33,459 nucleotides of DNA from Pseudomonadota bacterium (GTDB lineage Bacteria > Pseudomonadota > Alphaproteobacteria > Acetobacterales > Acetobacteraceae). A model generated the notes under the pieces. That model ran no database searches. It was not told where the DNA came from and saw only the letters and a program-made list of their open reading frames with translations. Below, piece by piece: positions 25,021-33,209 of this stretch. Made by a program: the position numbers and the translations under genes. The stretch is from NCBI GenBank assembly GCA_018971725.1, contig JAGXAE010000008.1, forward strand, positions 1 to 33,459, in the 5' to 3' direction. Each line of letters opens with the position of its first letter. Within the stretch, counting starts at the first letter, position 1.

Positions 25021-26222
25021 CGGCCGCGCGGCACATGGCTGTCCATTGTCGAAAGATTTGAGCAGTTGGCCGCCTGAATTAACGGAGGCTTGGGCTCAAC
25101 TGTTGTCAGGACTTCCTGCGCCCTACTCGTGAAACTGCGCAGAAGTAACCCCTGCCTTAATTGTGCCCAATATACCAACAAATAGGCAGAAATCTTGTTC
25201 GGGTGAGGTTCCGATCGGCAGCGATCCGGACCTCATACTCTTGCTGACATCTCCATTTTTTGAGGGCATTAACCCAGCTTTGGCCCAGGGCCCCGCTTCC
25301 GTGCTGATTCACATCAAGAGCAATGGAATAACATCTTACGCCTAAAATAAGGGCATCCTAAGATCTAAAATATAGACCAAGAAGATCGCATCCATTCAGC
25401 CACGAAACAAAAACAAGCCTGAGTGTTCTGGCACGATTTTTGTTACGTATCACAAGCCAATTTTCCTAAACTTGGAGCGCGCCCACCTTCCCGACTTTTC
25501 ATCTGAAAGCCGCCATTCCGCTCATGACGTCGTGGACGGCCCCCTTCCCATCTAGGGTATATTGGCGGGAACAGCCGGAAAGGGAGCCACGATGTCAGGC
25601 TGATGCCAGCTTAGTATGTCAAGCCATATGTTTTACAACTGCCGACCACTGGACCAAGAAGCTGCTCCGCCGCATTAGCCAACCATGCTCTCTTCTGAGT
25701 TGGAAGATTGGCAGGCTTATCACTTCATTCCTGAGCCCAATCCTCATCTCCTCCCTGAGCTCATTAGCCTGCTCGTTCGTAAGCTCTAATTGCGTCCGTC
25801 TGATGCGGTATCCGGCTACGCAGTTTTTACCGATCAAGGAATGCTAGCGCATGATTCTGTATCGCAATGATGCCGCCAAGCGCCGTGTGGCGGTCCCTCT
25901 TGGTTATAAGTTTCCCCCAATGCGCTCGACCGTACAAGGACGCTCGCCGTGCTCGCCATTCTGGCTGCGCGGCTGCGCGCCGCCTGACGGCGGTGGAGGC
26001 TTTGCCTCCCTCCTTTGACGGCCTGCGCGCATTGCGGGTGGCTGGATACAGAGACGGGACGAAGAACAGGGTTTTGCCGGTCCGAACAAAGAACAACAGT
26101 AAGAGGTGATGACGTGTTTACCGGTATTCGCCAATTGCCCATGATTGGGCTGTTATTGTCATGACAAACATGCCATTATGGGATGCATACATTATCATTA
26201 CGCCTGAAATGAGGCCGCCGCC
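25021..26222. other. 1.2-kb stretch with no supported gene
   Basis: Lower GC than its surroundings up to about 25860. Short frames on both strands (for example 25524-25847 plus and 25619-25837 minus) have no recognisable family, and none has convincing codon use or a ribosome site. The right part (about 25910-26110) is GC-rich with dense short inverted repeats, including GGAGGC-TTT-GCCTCC at 25995-26009, and ends close to the vapBC promoter. It looks like remnant or leader DNA from plasmid-type sequence, which I cannot confirm. Confidence 0.4.
26137..26167. promoter_or_regulatory. Inverted repeats upstream of vapBC, probable autoregulatory operator
   Basis: Two symmetric elements lie 56-86 bases before vapB: GCCCA-TGAT-TGGGC (26137-26150) and the perfect 12-bp palindrome TTGTCATGACAA (26156-26167), whose first half could also be a -35 hexamer. 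VapB-VapC complexes normally bind palindromes in their own promoter, so this is the likely operator. Confidence 0.5.
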
Positions 26223-26465
26223 ATGAACCTGCAAATAAGAGACCCGCGCGCACGTGAGCTCGCCAAACGAATCGCGGAACGCCGTCACATCTCCATGACC
26301 GAGGCTGTGGTTGAGGCCTTGGAAGCAGAATACCGCCGTGTGGCCGCCGAACGGTCTCTCGCGGAACGCCTCGGCGCCCTTGCAGACGAGCTTGCCGCCA
26401 TGGCCAAGCCGGGGGGGCGGGATATGACGCAAGAAGAGATCGATGAGATGTGGGGGCATCCCTGA
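26223..26465 (+). CDS. vapB: VapB-type antitoxin
   Basis: An 80-residue protein starting MNLQIRDPRARELAKRIAERR with SMTEAVVEALEAEYRRV, the ribbon-helix-helix DNA-binding part of the Rv0623/VapB family. An acidic, flexible C-terminus (MTQEEIDEMWGHP) follows and should wrap the toxin's active site. Its stop overlaps the toxin start in a TGATG. It should neutralise VapC and repress the operon. Homologues are common next to PIN toxins on mobile DNA. Confidence 0.88.
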   Translation: MNLQIRDPRARELAKRIAERRHISMTEAVVEALEAEYRRVAAERSLAERLGALADELAAMAKPGGRDMTQEEIDEMWGHP

Positions 26466-26854
26466 TGTTCATCGACACATCGGTGATCGTCGCCATTCTT
26501 TCCAATGAGCCGGATGCCACCGCATTCGCCAATAAGATCGAGGCGGCGGAATGCTGCACCTCCGCCTTGGTTATACTGGAAGCAGCCATGAGGCTTTCGA
26601 CCAAGCTGCAGATTGACCCGGTGGAAGTGGAGCAAAGAATTCAGGCACTCTTGATCGAGGCGGGCATCACGCTGGCGCCCATGGATGCCAAAACCGCCAG
26701 CCTGGCCGTAAAGGCGTTCGCCGACTATGGCAAAGGCCGGGGCCATCCCGCCCAGCTCAATCTGGCTGACTGCCTTTCTTACGCCTGCGCCAAGGCACAG
26801 GGCATCCCGCTTCTCTATAAAGGGAAAGACTTCTCGCACACGGATTTAGGCTGA
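26465..26854 (+). CDS. vapC: VapC-type PIN-domain toxin ribonuclease
   Basis: A 129-residue PIN protein. MFIDTSVIVAIL supplies the first acidic residue, ALVILEAAMRL the conserved Glu, and LNLADCLSYACAKAQGIPLLYKGKDF the C-terminal Asp pair that binds Mg2+. The ATG at 26465, overlapping the antitoxin stop, is preferred to the track's 26450 because it begins exactly at the PIN core. VapC toxins cleave tRNA or rRNA. The stop codon is only eight bases from the right ettA repeat, so the pair marks the island's right edge and may stabilise it. Confidence 0.9.
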   Translation: MFIDTSVIVAILSNEPDATAFANKIEAAECCTSALVILEAAMRLSTKLQIDPVEVEQRIQALLIEAGITLAPMDAKTASLAVKAFADYGKGRGHPAQLNLADCLSYACAKAQGIPLLYKGKDFSHTDLG

Positions 26855-26862
26855 GTTTGATG

Positions 26863-27112
26863 GCGCCGATCAAGGTCTGTAACTGGGGCCGGAGTTGTGC
26901 CAATACCGGCGCCATGTGGATCCACTCTTCAAACCCGCCCTCCGGCCGGCGCCTCGCTGAAGCGCCTCCGGCCCCTGCGATGGCGACCGAAGCCACCCGG
27001 CATCAGAGATCATTGCATTTTCGGCCTGCACAACTCCCGCACAGCCTGAAAAGCATATAAATTACCCAAGGAATTCAGTAAGATGGCCGCTTATCAATAT
27101 GTGTATGTGATG
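26863..27112 (+). repeat. Right direct repeat (candidate attR) supplying the ettA promoter and start
   Basis: This is the counterpart of 13673-13910. It contains the ettA upstream region and codons 1-10 and passes without a break into the rest of ettA. The last 57 bases (27056-27112) are identical to the left copy. The upstream part differs mostly by single-base changes, many of them C/T, plus a 12-base insertion, as expected for two diverged orthologous promoters rather than a recent duplication. Confidence 0.85.
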
Positions 27113-28762
27113 AAAGACCTCACCAAGGCCTATCCGGGCGGGCGTGAGGTTTTCAAGGGCATCACCCTCTCTTTCCTCCCCGGCGTGAAGATCGGCGTGC
27201 TGGGCGTGAACGGCGCTGGTAAATCCACCCTGCTGAAGATCATGGCGGGCATCGAGAAGGAATATGGCGGCGAGGCCTGGGCCGCGGAAGGTGTGAAGGT
27301 CGGCTATCTGGCGCAGGAGCCGCAGCTGGACCCCACAAAGAATGTCGGTGAGAACGTGGCCGAGGCTTTCCAGGAGGTGCGCGCCGCGTTGGCCAGGTTC
27401 AACGAGATCTCCGAGGCGTTCATGGAGCCGATGGACGACGACAAGATGAACGACCTGCTCGCCGAACAAGCCAAATTGCAGGAAATCATCGACAACAAGG
27501 ATGGCTGGGACCTCGACCGGCAGATCGAGATCGCGCTGGACGCGCTGCGCTGCCCTCCGGCGGAAGCCGATGTCGGCCCGCTCTCGGGCGGTGAGAAGCG
27601 CCGCGTGGCTTTGTGCCGTTTGCTGCTGGAAAAGCCCGATATTCTGCTGCTCGATGAGCCGACCAACCATCTGGACGCCGAGTCCGTGGCCTGGCTGGAG
27701 CGCACGCTGGAAAATTACACCGGCACCGTCATTCTCATCACCCACGACCGCTACTTCCTGGACAACGTGACCAACTGGATTCTGGAAATCGAGCGTGGGC
27801 GTGGCTACCCGTATGAGGGCAATTACTCTTCCTGGCTGGAACAGAAGCAGAAGCGCCTGGCCCAGGAAGAGAAGGAAGAATCCGCCCGCCAGCGCGCTTT
27901 GGCCGAGGAACGGGAATGGATCAATGCCTCCGCGAAAGCCCGCCAGACCAAGAGCCGCGCGCGTATCCAGCGCTATGAGGAGATGCTGCAGAAAAGCCAG
28001 GAGCTGGCCGGCGGCGTGGCGGAAATCGTCATTCCCCCCGGCCCGCGTTTGGGCGGCACGGTGATCGAGGCGCAGGATCTCTGCAAGGGCTTCGGCGACC
28101 GCGAGCTGATCGAGAACCTGAACTTCAAGCTGCCGCCGGGCGGGATTGTGGGCGTGATCGGCCCCAATGGTGCTGGCAAATCCACGCTGTTCAAGATGAT
28201 CACCGGAGCGGATAAGCCGGATTCTGGCGCCTTGAAGATCGGCGAGACGGTGAAGCTGGGCTATGTGGACCAGAGCCGCGACAGCCTGGATGACAACAAG
28301 AACGTGTGGGAGGAAATCTCCGGCGGCACGGACGTGATTTATCTGGGTAAGCGCTCCATCGCCTCGCGCGCTTATGTCGGCGCCTTCAACTTCAAGGGCT
28401 CGGACCAGCAGAAGAAGGTTGGCATCCTTTCGGGCGGTGAACGCAACCGCGTGCATCTGGCCAAGATGCTGAAATCCGAAGCCAACGTCATCCTGCTCGA
28501 CGAACCGACCAACGATCTGGACGTGGATACGCTGCGCGCCCTGGAAGATGCGCTGATGGAGTTCGCCGGTTGCGCCGTGGTCATCTCCCATGATCGCTGG
28601 TTCCTGGACCGTTTGGCGACGCATATTCTGGCCTTTGAGGGCGATAGCCATGTGGAATGGTTCGAAGGCAACTTCCAGGCGTACGAGGAGGACAAGCGCC
28701 GCCGACTTGGGCAGGACGCCACCGAGCCCCACCGCATCAAATACCGTCCACTGACCCGGTAA
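27083..28762 (+). CDS. ettA: Energy-dependent translational throttle protein EttA (ABC-F)
   Basis: A 559-residue ABC-F ATPase without membrane segments. The first nucleotide-binding domain has Walker [13 protein letters not shown], the arm region around residues 95-140, signature [16 protein letters not shown] and Walker [13 protein letters not shown]. The P-site linker ([17 protein letters not shown]) follows, then the second domain with [27 protein letters not shown] and [10 protein letters not shown]. EttA binds the ribosomal E site and gates the first peptide bond according to ATP/ADP. The first ten codons and the promoter belong to the right island repeat, so expression of this conserved gene now depends on element-borne DNA. 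Confidence 0.96.
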   Translation: MAAYQYVYVMKDLTKAYPGGREVFKGITLSFLPGVKIGVLGVNGAGKSTLLKIMAGIEKEYGGEAWAAEGVKVGYLAQEPQLDPTKNVGENVAEAFQEVRAALARFNEISEAFMEPMDDDKMNDLLAEQAKLQEIIDNKDGWDLDRQIEIALDALRCPPAEADVGPLSGGEKRRVALCRLLLEKPDILLLDEPTNHLDAESVAWLERTLENYTGTVILITHDRYFLDNVTNWILEIERGRGYPYEGNYSSWLEQKQKRLAQEEKEESARQRALAEEREWINASAKARQTKSRARIQRYEEMLQKSQELAGGVAEIVIPPGPRLGGTVIEAQDLCKGFGDRELIENLNFKLPPGGIVGVIGPNGAGKSTLFKMITGADKPDSGALKIGETVKLGYVDQSRDSLDDNKNVWEEISGGTDVIYLGKRSIASRAYVGAFNFKGSDQQKKVGILSGGERNRVHLAKMLKSEANVILLDEPTNDLDVDTLRALEDALMEFAGCAVVISHDRWFLDRLATHILAFEGDSHVEWFEGNFQAYEEDKRRRLGQDATEPHRIKYRPLTR

Positions 28763-28772
28763 TCGCCCTGGC

Positions 28773-29297
28773 ATGAACGTTTCATCCGCCTGGGTGCTGG
28801 AGACGGCGCGCCTGCGGATGACGCCCGTAGGCTACTGGGACCTGCCCGACCTGACCCGACTGAAAGCCAATCCGCGTGCCTATGCGCTGATGATGGGCGG
28901 CGTGCGCTCGCCCATTCAGACCGCTGAGGAACTGGCGCAGAATATCCGCGACTGGGGGCAATATGGCTATGGCATGTGGGCGGTACGGGCCAAGCGGGGC
29001 AAGTTTCTTGGCATGACCGCGCTGATGCACCGGCCGGACGGGCGCGGCGTGGCGTTGCGTTTTGCCTTCTACCCAGAGGCGCGTGGCGTGGGGCTGGCGC
29101 GGGAGGCAGCCCTGGCGGCGCTGATCTACGCGCATGACACGGCGGGACTGGACTGCGTGGTGGCGGTGGCACGGGAAGATAATATCGGGTCGCGCCAAGT
29201 GCTTAGCTCAATAGGCATGTCACGTATAAGTGAATTCCAGCGGGACGGAAATTTACTCTTTGTTTATCAATCCACTAAAGCTGGGCGGGCAGAGTGA
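28773..29297 (+). CDS. GNAT-family N-acetyltransferase (RimJ/RimL type)
   Basis: A 174-residue acetyltransferase. LETARLRMTPVGYWDLPDL is the usual start of the RimJ/RimL-like group, RFAFYPEARGVGLAREAALAAL contains the acetyl-CoA pyrophosphate loop (R/Q-x-x-G-x-G/A-like, here ARGVGLA), and AREDNIGSRQVLSSIGM is the C-terminal N-S motif. It starts ten bases after ettA and is probably co-transcribed. The substrate may be a protein N-terminus or a small amine; nothing in the sequence decides. Confidence 0.85.
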   Translation: MNVSSAWVLETARLRMTPVGYWDLPDLTRLKANPRAYALMMGGVRSPIQTAEELAQNIRDWGQYGYGMWAVRAKRGKFLGMTALMHRPDGRGVALRFAFYPEARGVGLAREAALAALIYAHDTAGLDCVVAVAREDNIGSRQVLSSIGMSRISEFQRDGNLLFVYQSTKAGRAE

Positions 29298-29361
29298 ATT
29301 CGGCGTAATCCGGGCGATTCCATCTTGCCCCAAACCATGGTTTTGCCTCTTAAGATCGATC

Positions 29362-29604
29362 GTGACCCGGCAAGAGCACAAAAATATTCTGGCGTTTTTG
29401 GATGGCGTGCTCAAAGGCGCCCGTGCTCCGCTCGACCTTGAGGCGGATGCCATCATTCGGGCTTATCTCAAACGCAACCCGGATGCCGCCTACCGCTTGA
29501 CCATGATGGCGATGGAGTTGTCGCACACGGCGCAGATGCCAGCCCGCAGCAAACCGGAACGCCGCCGCTGGCTGCCGATGCTGCTGCGGGGCTGGCAGCT
29601 TTAA
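29362..29604 (+). CDS. Small DUF2076-like protein
   Basis: An 80-residue protein if started at the GTG at 29362 (VTRQEHKNILAFLDGVLKGA). The track's longer start overlaps the GNAT gene and gives a non-conserved N-terminus. LDLEADAIIRAYLKRNPDAAYRLTMMAMEL resembles the N-terminal helical part of DUF2076 proteins (pattern D-x-EA-x-x-LI ... PDAAYxL). Those are usually about 200 residues, so this would be a minimal version. The tail is basic (KPERRRWLPMLLRGWQL). Function unknown; assignment tentative. Confidence 0.5.
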   Translation: MTRQEHKNILAFLDGVLKGARAPLDLEADAIIRAYLKRNPDAAYRLTMMAMELSHTAQMPARSKPERRRWLPMLLRGWQL

Positions 29605-29647
29605 GCACGGGTTGCCCGCCGCGCTGGCCACGCATAAACCCAGGCGC

Positions 29648-30850
29648 ATGACCGAATTCGCCGCACGCATTGGCCGCACCGAGCTGGCCGCCACTTTCGC
29701 CATGGCCGCCCGCGCCCGCGCCTTGCGGGCGGAGGGCAAGGATGTGATCTCTCTTTCCCTCGGTGAGCCGGATTTCCCGACCCCCGAGCATGTGACCCAG
29801 GCGGCTTACGAGGCGGCGCGGCGCGGCGAGACCAAATACCCGCCGCTGGGCGGTAACGAGGCGCTGCGCGTGGCGGTGGCGGCAAAATTCAGCCGCGAGC
29901 ACGGCATTGCGGCACAACCGCAGGATGTGCTGGTGACCAATGGCGGCAAGCAGGGCATTTTCAATATCGTCATGTCGCTCATCAGCGCGGGGGACGAGGT
30001 GATCATCCCGGCACCGTCCTGGGCGGGCTATGAGCAGACCGTGAAATTCGCGGGCGGTGAGCCGGTTTTCGTGCCCTGCCCGCAGGAAGAAGGCTTCGTG
30101 CTCCAGCCGGAGGCGCTGGCCGCCGCGATCACCAGCCGCACCAAGCTGCTCATCCTCAACTACCCCAGCAACCCCTCCGGCGCCACCATCTCGCGCGAGG
30201 CGCTGGCGGCACTGGCGGAGGTGCTGCGGCATTACCCGCATGTTTGGGTGCTGAGCGACGACATTTATGAGCACTTGCTGTTCGGCGGCGCTCAGCACCA
30301 CACCTTGCTGGGCGTGGCGCCAGATTTGGCGAATCGGGTGGTAACACTCTCCGGCGTTTCCAAAACCTATGCGATGACGGGCTGGCGCATCGGCTGGTGC
30401 ATCGGCCCGGCGGAGATGATCAAGGCCGCCACGATTGTGCAGGCCACGGCCACCTCTGGCGTGTCCTCAGTCGGCCAGGCGGCGGCGCTGGCCGCGCTCA
30501 CCGGCGACCAGTCTTTCCAGGCCGAGCGCGTGGCTGCCTATGAGGCACGGCGCGACACTGTGGTGGCGGCGCTTAACCAGGTGCCGGGACTCTCCTGCCA
30601 CCGGCCGGAGGGCGCATTCTACGTATTCCCCAGCGTCGCCGGATGCCTCGGCAAAACCACGCCCGGCGGGCGCGTCATCGGCTCGGACAGCGATTTCGCG
30701 ATGGCGCTGCTGGAGGAAGGGCTGGTGGGCGTGGTGCAAGGCGCTGCCTTCGCCATGAGCCCGCATATCCGCATCTCCACCGCCGCCGGCCTGCCCCGTC
30801 TCATCGAAGCCTGCCAGCGCATTTCAAGCTTCTGTAACGCTCTGGCGTGA
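29648..30850 (+). CDS. Class I/II pyridoxal-phosphate aminotransferase (AspB-like)
   Basis: A 400-residue fold-type I enzyme. SLSLGEPDFPTPEHV is the typical N-terminal arm, NYPSNPSGATIS contains the substrate and PLP contact region, SDDIYEHL has the PLP-binding Asp/Tyr, and SGVSKTYAMTGWRIGW holds the Schiff-base Lys and a phosphate-binding Arg. RISTA near the C-terminus carries the substrate carboxylate Arg. It transfers amino groups between aspartate-like or aromatic amino acids and 2-oxo acids. The ATG at 29648 is preferred to the TTG at 29612. It is 43 bases after the DUF2076-like gene. Confidence 0.92.
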   Translation: MTEFAARIGRTELAATFAMAARARALRAEGKDVISLSLGEPDFPTPEHVTQAAYEAARRGETKYPPLGGNEALRVAVAAKFSREHGIAAQPQDVLVTNGGKQGIFNIVMSLISAGDEVIIPAPSWAGYEQTVKFAGGEPVFVPCPQEEGFVLQPEALAAAITSRTKLLILNYPSNPSGATISREALAALAEVLRHYPHVWVLSDDIYEHLLFGGAQHHTLLGVAPDLANRVVTLSGVSKTYAMTGWRIGWCIGPAEMIKAATIVQATATSGVSSVGQAAALAALTGDQSFQAERVAAYEARRDTVVAALNQVPGLSCHRPEGAFYVFPSVAGCLGKTTPGGRVIGSDSDFAMALLEEGLVGVVQGAAFAMSPHIRISTAAGLPRLIEACQRISSFCNALA

Positions 30851-30914
30851 ACGCCCTCTTGCCTTGAACCCCGCAAGCGCACATCCTGCCCGCTCTTGAA
30901 TAAGGAGACAGAAT

Positions 30915-31346
30915 ATGAGCGTTAAGGAAGTTCTCTATACCGGGCATGGCCATGCCACTGGCGGACGCACCGGCAAGGGCGCCACGGATGACAAGAAGCT
31001 GGAACTGACGCTGAGCGTGCCAAAGGGGCTGGGCGGCGATGACGGGCCGGGCACCAACCCGGAGCAGCTTTTCTCAATCGGCTATTCGGCCTGTTTCCTG
31101 GGCGCGCTGAAAGTGGTGGCGGGCAAGGAAAAGATTAAGCTGCCGGAAGATACACAAGTCTCCGCCGCCATTGGCGTTGGCCCGCGCGAGGATGGCGGCG
31201 GCTTCGGCATCACCGCCTCACTCACCGTTTCCGCGCCCGGCGTGGAAAAGGCCAAGTTGGAGGACCTGGTGCAGAAGGCGCATATCGTGTGCCCCTATTC
31301 CAACGCTATTTACAAATCCGTGGATGTGAAGCTGACAGTCGCGTAA
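30915..31346 (+). CDS. ohr: Organic hydroperoxide resistance protein (Ohr/OsmC family)
   Basis: A 143-residue thiol peroxidase. The two redox cysteines are in GYSACFLGAL and HIVCPYSNAIYK, and GGRTGKGATDD near the N-terminus gives the active-site Arg region of Ohr. Ohr reduces organic hydroperoxides using lipoylated proteins. The ATG is preceded by AAGGAGACAGAAT, a strong site. No adjacent OhrR was seen, and the MarR protein in the island is too far away to assume control. The C-terminal VDVKLTVA matches Ohr more than OsmC. Confidence 0.92.
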   Translation: MSVKEVLYTGHGHATGGRTGKGATDDKKLELTLSVPKGLGGDDGPGTNPEQLFSIGYSACFLGALKVVAGKEKIKLPEDTQVSAAIGVGPREDGGGFGITASLTVSAPGVEKAKLEDLVQKAHIVCPYSNAIYKSVDVKLTVA

Positions 31347-31354
31347 TCTACTGA

Positions 31355-31384
31355 CGGCGCCGTGGAGAATGCTTCATGGCGCCG
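31355..31384. terminator. Inverted repeat between convergent ohr and the outer-membrane protein gene
   Basis: CGGCGCC (31355-31361) and GGCGCCG (31378-31384) can pair across a 16-base loop in the 38-bp gap between the convergent stop codons. It is a plausible shared terminator, without a clear U-run. Confidence 0.45.
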
Positions 31385-32812
31385 CTAAAACAGGTTCGTA
31401 CGGACCGGTACCTCCACCAATATTTTTGCTGCGGGCGCGTAAGGCCCGATGCCAATGCCAACGCCGACATTCAGGCTGGTGTGGGTGGAGATGGCATAGC
31501 CCAGCCCGAAATTGAATGTTCCGAAATCATAAGCCGAGCCAGGAAGCTGGCGTCCGTCCGCCGACGCGGGGAAAACATGCTCCTCCTGGTAGCTGAATGT
31601 CATTGATGCCTTGTCGTTCAGCGCGAAGCCAATGCCGAACGTAGCCGCCAGCGCCTGGCCAGGGGACAGATTAACAGGAGTACCCGGCCCGCCCCCGGTG
31701 CTGGGCACCGTATAGGTATGGCTGAAATTCTTGATATATTGAAAATTGCCGAACAGCACGCCGGGTGCCGTGGGGTAGAAGACCGTCAAGCTGGGCTGCA
31801 ATGAATAGAAACCCGTGCCGGTTGGCAATTTCTTGGGAATGCCGAACAAAAGCTGGTTGTCGGTGTTCAGGGCATTATAGATCGGCACTTCATACGGGTT
31901 CTGCCCAGTCGCCGTCTTGAAGGTTAGATTGCCGACGAAAATCGGCCAGCCATTATCGCCGGAATTGAACTGATAGGAGGCGCCGAACTGAACGTCGCCG
32001 ATACTGGCGGCATGGGCGCTGGCGGTAAGCGGAATGGCAGAGGGGCCGGCCTGCTGCGCCGTGGTGCTACCCCAACCCAACACGAACGGCACTTTCAGAT
32101 TCAACTCCAACCGGTCAGTGATGCCATAGCGCAGGGTGAGCGCCGGCATGAGATAACGTTGGTCCACGCGGGAGACGAAAATATTGCCGAAGGTAATGCC
32201 AGGGATGATGGTGAAGCCGTTCAGGTTGAGTTGGTTCTGGGTCCAGTAATCATATTCGACAGACGGATCGATCACCAACTGGCCCTTGGGCGTCAGCACG
32301 CCGCCTGTGTTGGTTAACACGGTTGCGGATTGCAGGATTACTTTCGTCTGGTCCTGTTGGTTCTGCGCCTGTGCCTGCTGCTGCTCGGCGCCAGCAGTGG
32401 CACCGCCGGCAGGCGCTTCCGCCGGGGGCACAGGCTGCACTACCTGTTGCGCCGTCTGTTGTTGTGACGCCGCCGCCGCGGCGCCCCCGCCGCGTAGCTT
32501 TGCCATCTCCGAATTCAGCAATTGCTGTTGCCGCTGCAATTGCAACACATGGCGCGCAAGCTCCCCCTCCTCCTGCTGCAGCTTTTCCTGTTGTACAGCA
32601 ATGGATTTTTGCAAAGCCACCAGACTATCAACCTCTGACTGCGCCCTTGCCGGCTGGACCATGCCAAGCGACAACAGTAGCGGCAACAGTAAAGCAGCGC
32701 ACCAACCCATGGTTGAACTGCCGGACAAATTGCGGAACGCTGGAGACCTCCGCTTGACGGCTTGTGGCGAGATTCCAGGACCATCACAAAGAAAAACCAA
32801 GGTCGCCTGCAT
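31385..32812 (-). CDS. Outer-membrane beta-barrel protein with coiled-coil N-terminal region
   Basis: About 475 residues. A signal sequence (MGWCAALLLPLLLSLGMVQPARA) is followed by a coiled-coil segment rich in Gln, Leu and Glu (KSIAVQQEKLQQEEGELARH), an Ala/Gln low-complexity linker, and a C-terminal barrel of alternating strands. The barrel contains LTLRYGITDRLELNLKVPF and ends in F, resembling transporter/Phenol_MetA_deg-like outer-membrane proteins. Start choice is uncertain. The ATG at 32812 has a strong GGGGGAGCG site and gives a 34-residue extension before the signal peptide; the ATG at 32710 begins at the signal peptide but has a weak site. The substrate is unknown. Confidence 0.68.
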   Translation of the reverse strand: MQATLVFLCDGPGISPQAVKRRSPAFRNLSGSSTMGWCAALLLPLLLSLGMVQPARAQSEVDSLVALQKSIAVQQEKLQQEEGELARHVLQLQRQQQLLNSEMAKLRGGGAAAAASQQQTAQQVVQPVPPAEAPAGGATAGAEQQQAQAQNQQDQTKVILQSATVLTNTGGVLTPKGQLVIDPSVEYDYWTQNQLNLNGFTIIPGITFGNIFVSRVDQRYLMPALTLRYGITDRLELNLKVPFVLGWGSTTAQQAGPSAIPLTASAHAASIGDVQFGASYQFNSGDNGWPIFVGNLTFKTATGQNPYEVPIYNALNTDNQLLFGIPKKLPTGTGFYSLQPSLTVFYPTAPGVLFGNFQYIKNFSHTYTVPSTGGGPGTPVNLSPGQALAATFGIGFALNDKASMTFSYQEEHVFPASADGRQLPGSAYDFGTFNFGLGYAISTHTSLNVGVGIGIGPYAPAAKILVEVPVRTNLF

Positions 32813-32948
32813 GAAGCGCTCCCCCAATTTTTGTTTCTGGATTGTTTCATACAATCTCTAAACGAAATTCTCTTTTCACGCCAGAACTAAACTTAATAGC
32901 ACATACACAGGAAATTAGAAATGACACGTATTTTTGTTACAGATTTTC

Positions 32949-33029
32949 GTAAACAGTTTACAGTTTACAGTGCGCCACTCATTTCAGAAACACGCTAACA
33001 ACGCGCCATAACTTCGTGAAATAGTTTAC
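32949..33029 (+). promoter_or_regulatory. Three AGTTTAC copies, candidate enhancer sites
   Basis: AGTTTAC occurs at 32955-32961, 32962-32968 and 33023-33029; the first is part of the perfect palindrome GTAAAC-A-GTTTAC (32949-32961). They lie roughly 30 to 110 bases upstream of the sigma-54 promoter, where enhancer-binding activators usually attach. No known activator consensus was recognised. Confidence 0.45.
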
Positions 33030-33059
33030 CAAGCCAAAACAAAACAAGGTTAAAAGAAT

Positions 33060-33076
33060 TTGGCACGCCGCTTGCT
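33060..33076 (+). promoter_or_regulatory. Sigma-54 (RpoN) -24/-12 promoter
   Basis: TTGGCACG-CCGC-TTGCT matches the RpoN consensus YTGGCACG-N4-TTGCW at every fixed position, with GG and GC exactly twelve bases apart. Transcription would start near 33087, giving a leader of about 120 bases to the ATG at 33210. The orientation fits the Thr-rich secreted protein gene. Confidence 0.8.
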
Positions 33077-33209
33077 GTATCTGTTGCGTGGCCGCGCCGA
33101 TGGTCCGGTCTATGACAAAAAAATTAACCACGACATCAAGCGTGCAGGGCAAGACTGATCGCGAACCTCGGCTTCTCGCATGATGTCATCTAAAGGAAGG
33201 AATACTATC

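Larger units (their letters stand above)
13854..27112. mobile_element. Probable integrated genomic island in the 5' end of ettA
   Basis: About 13.2 kb lie between the two ettA-derived direct repeats. A tyrosine recombinase abuts the left repeat, a toxin-antitoxin pair abuts the right one, and stress-response cargo lies between. The right end rebuilds a complete ettA with an element-borne promoter and first codons. No relaxase, conjugation or replication gene was recognised, so it is an integrative island rather than an evident conjugative element. The integrase is frameshifted, so it is probably fixed now. The boundaries are taken from the 57-bp identical cores. Confidence 0.75.

Noticed and set aside
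25429-25445. Second sigma-54-like element, TGGCACG-ATTT-TTGTT
   Set aside because: The -12 GC is GT, and no gene follows within a reasonable distance on that strand.
13673-27112. Composite transposon or simple tandem duplication as explanation for the direct repeats
   Set aside because: No transposase or terminal inverted repeats were seen at either edge, the repeats are unevenly diverged with an identical core, and a tyrosine integrase abuts one of them.
27062-28774. 570-residue minus-strand ORF opposite ettA
   Set aside because: It is the exact antisense of a clear ABC-F gene in GC-rich DNA; its protein lacks any family motif and the plus strand has all ATPase signatures.
29468-30301. 277-residue minus-strand ORF opposite the aminotransferase
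   Set aside because: Shadow of a well-supported aminotransferase gene; no motif and no ribosome site.
32286-32861. 191-residue Cys-rich plus-strand ORF
   Set aside because: Antisense to the Gln/Ala-rich part of the outer-membrane protein; the Cys richness comes from reversed Gln/Ala codons.
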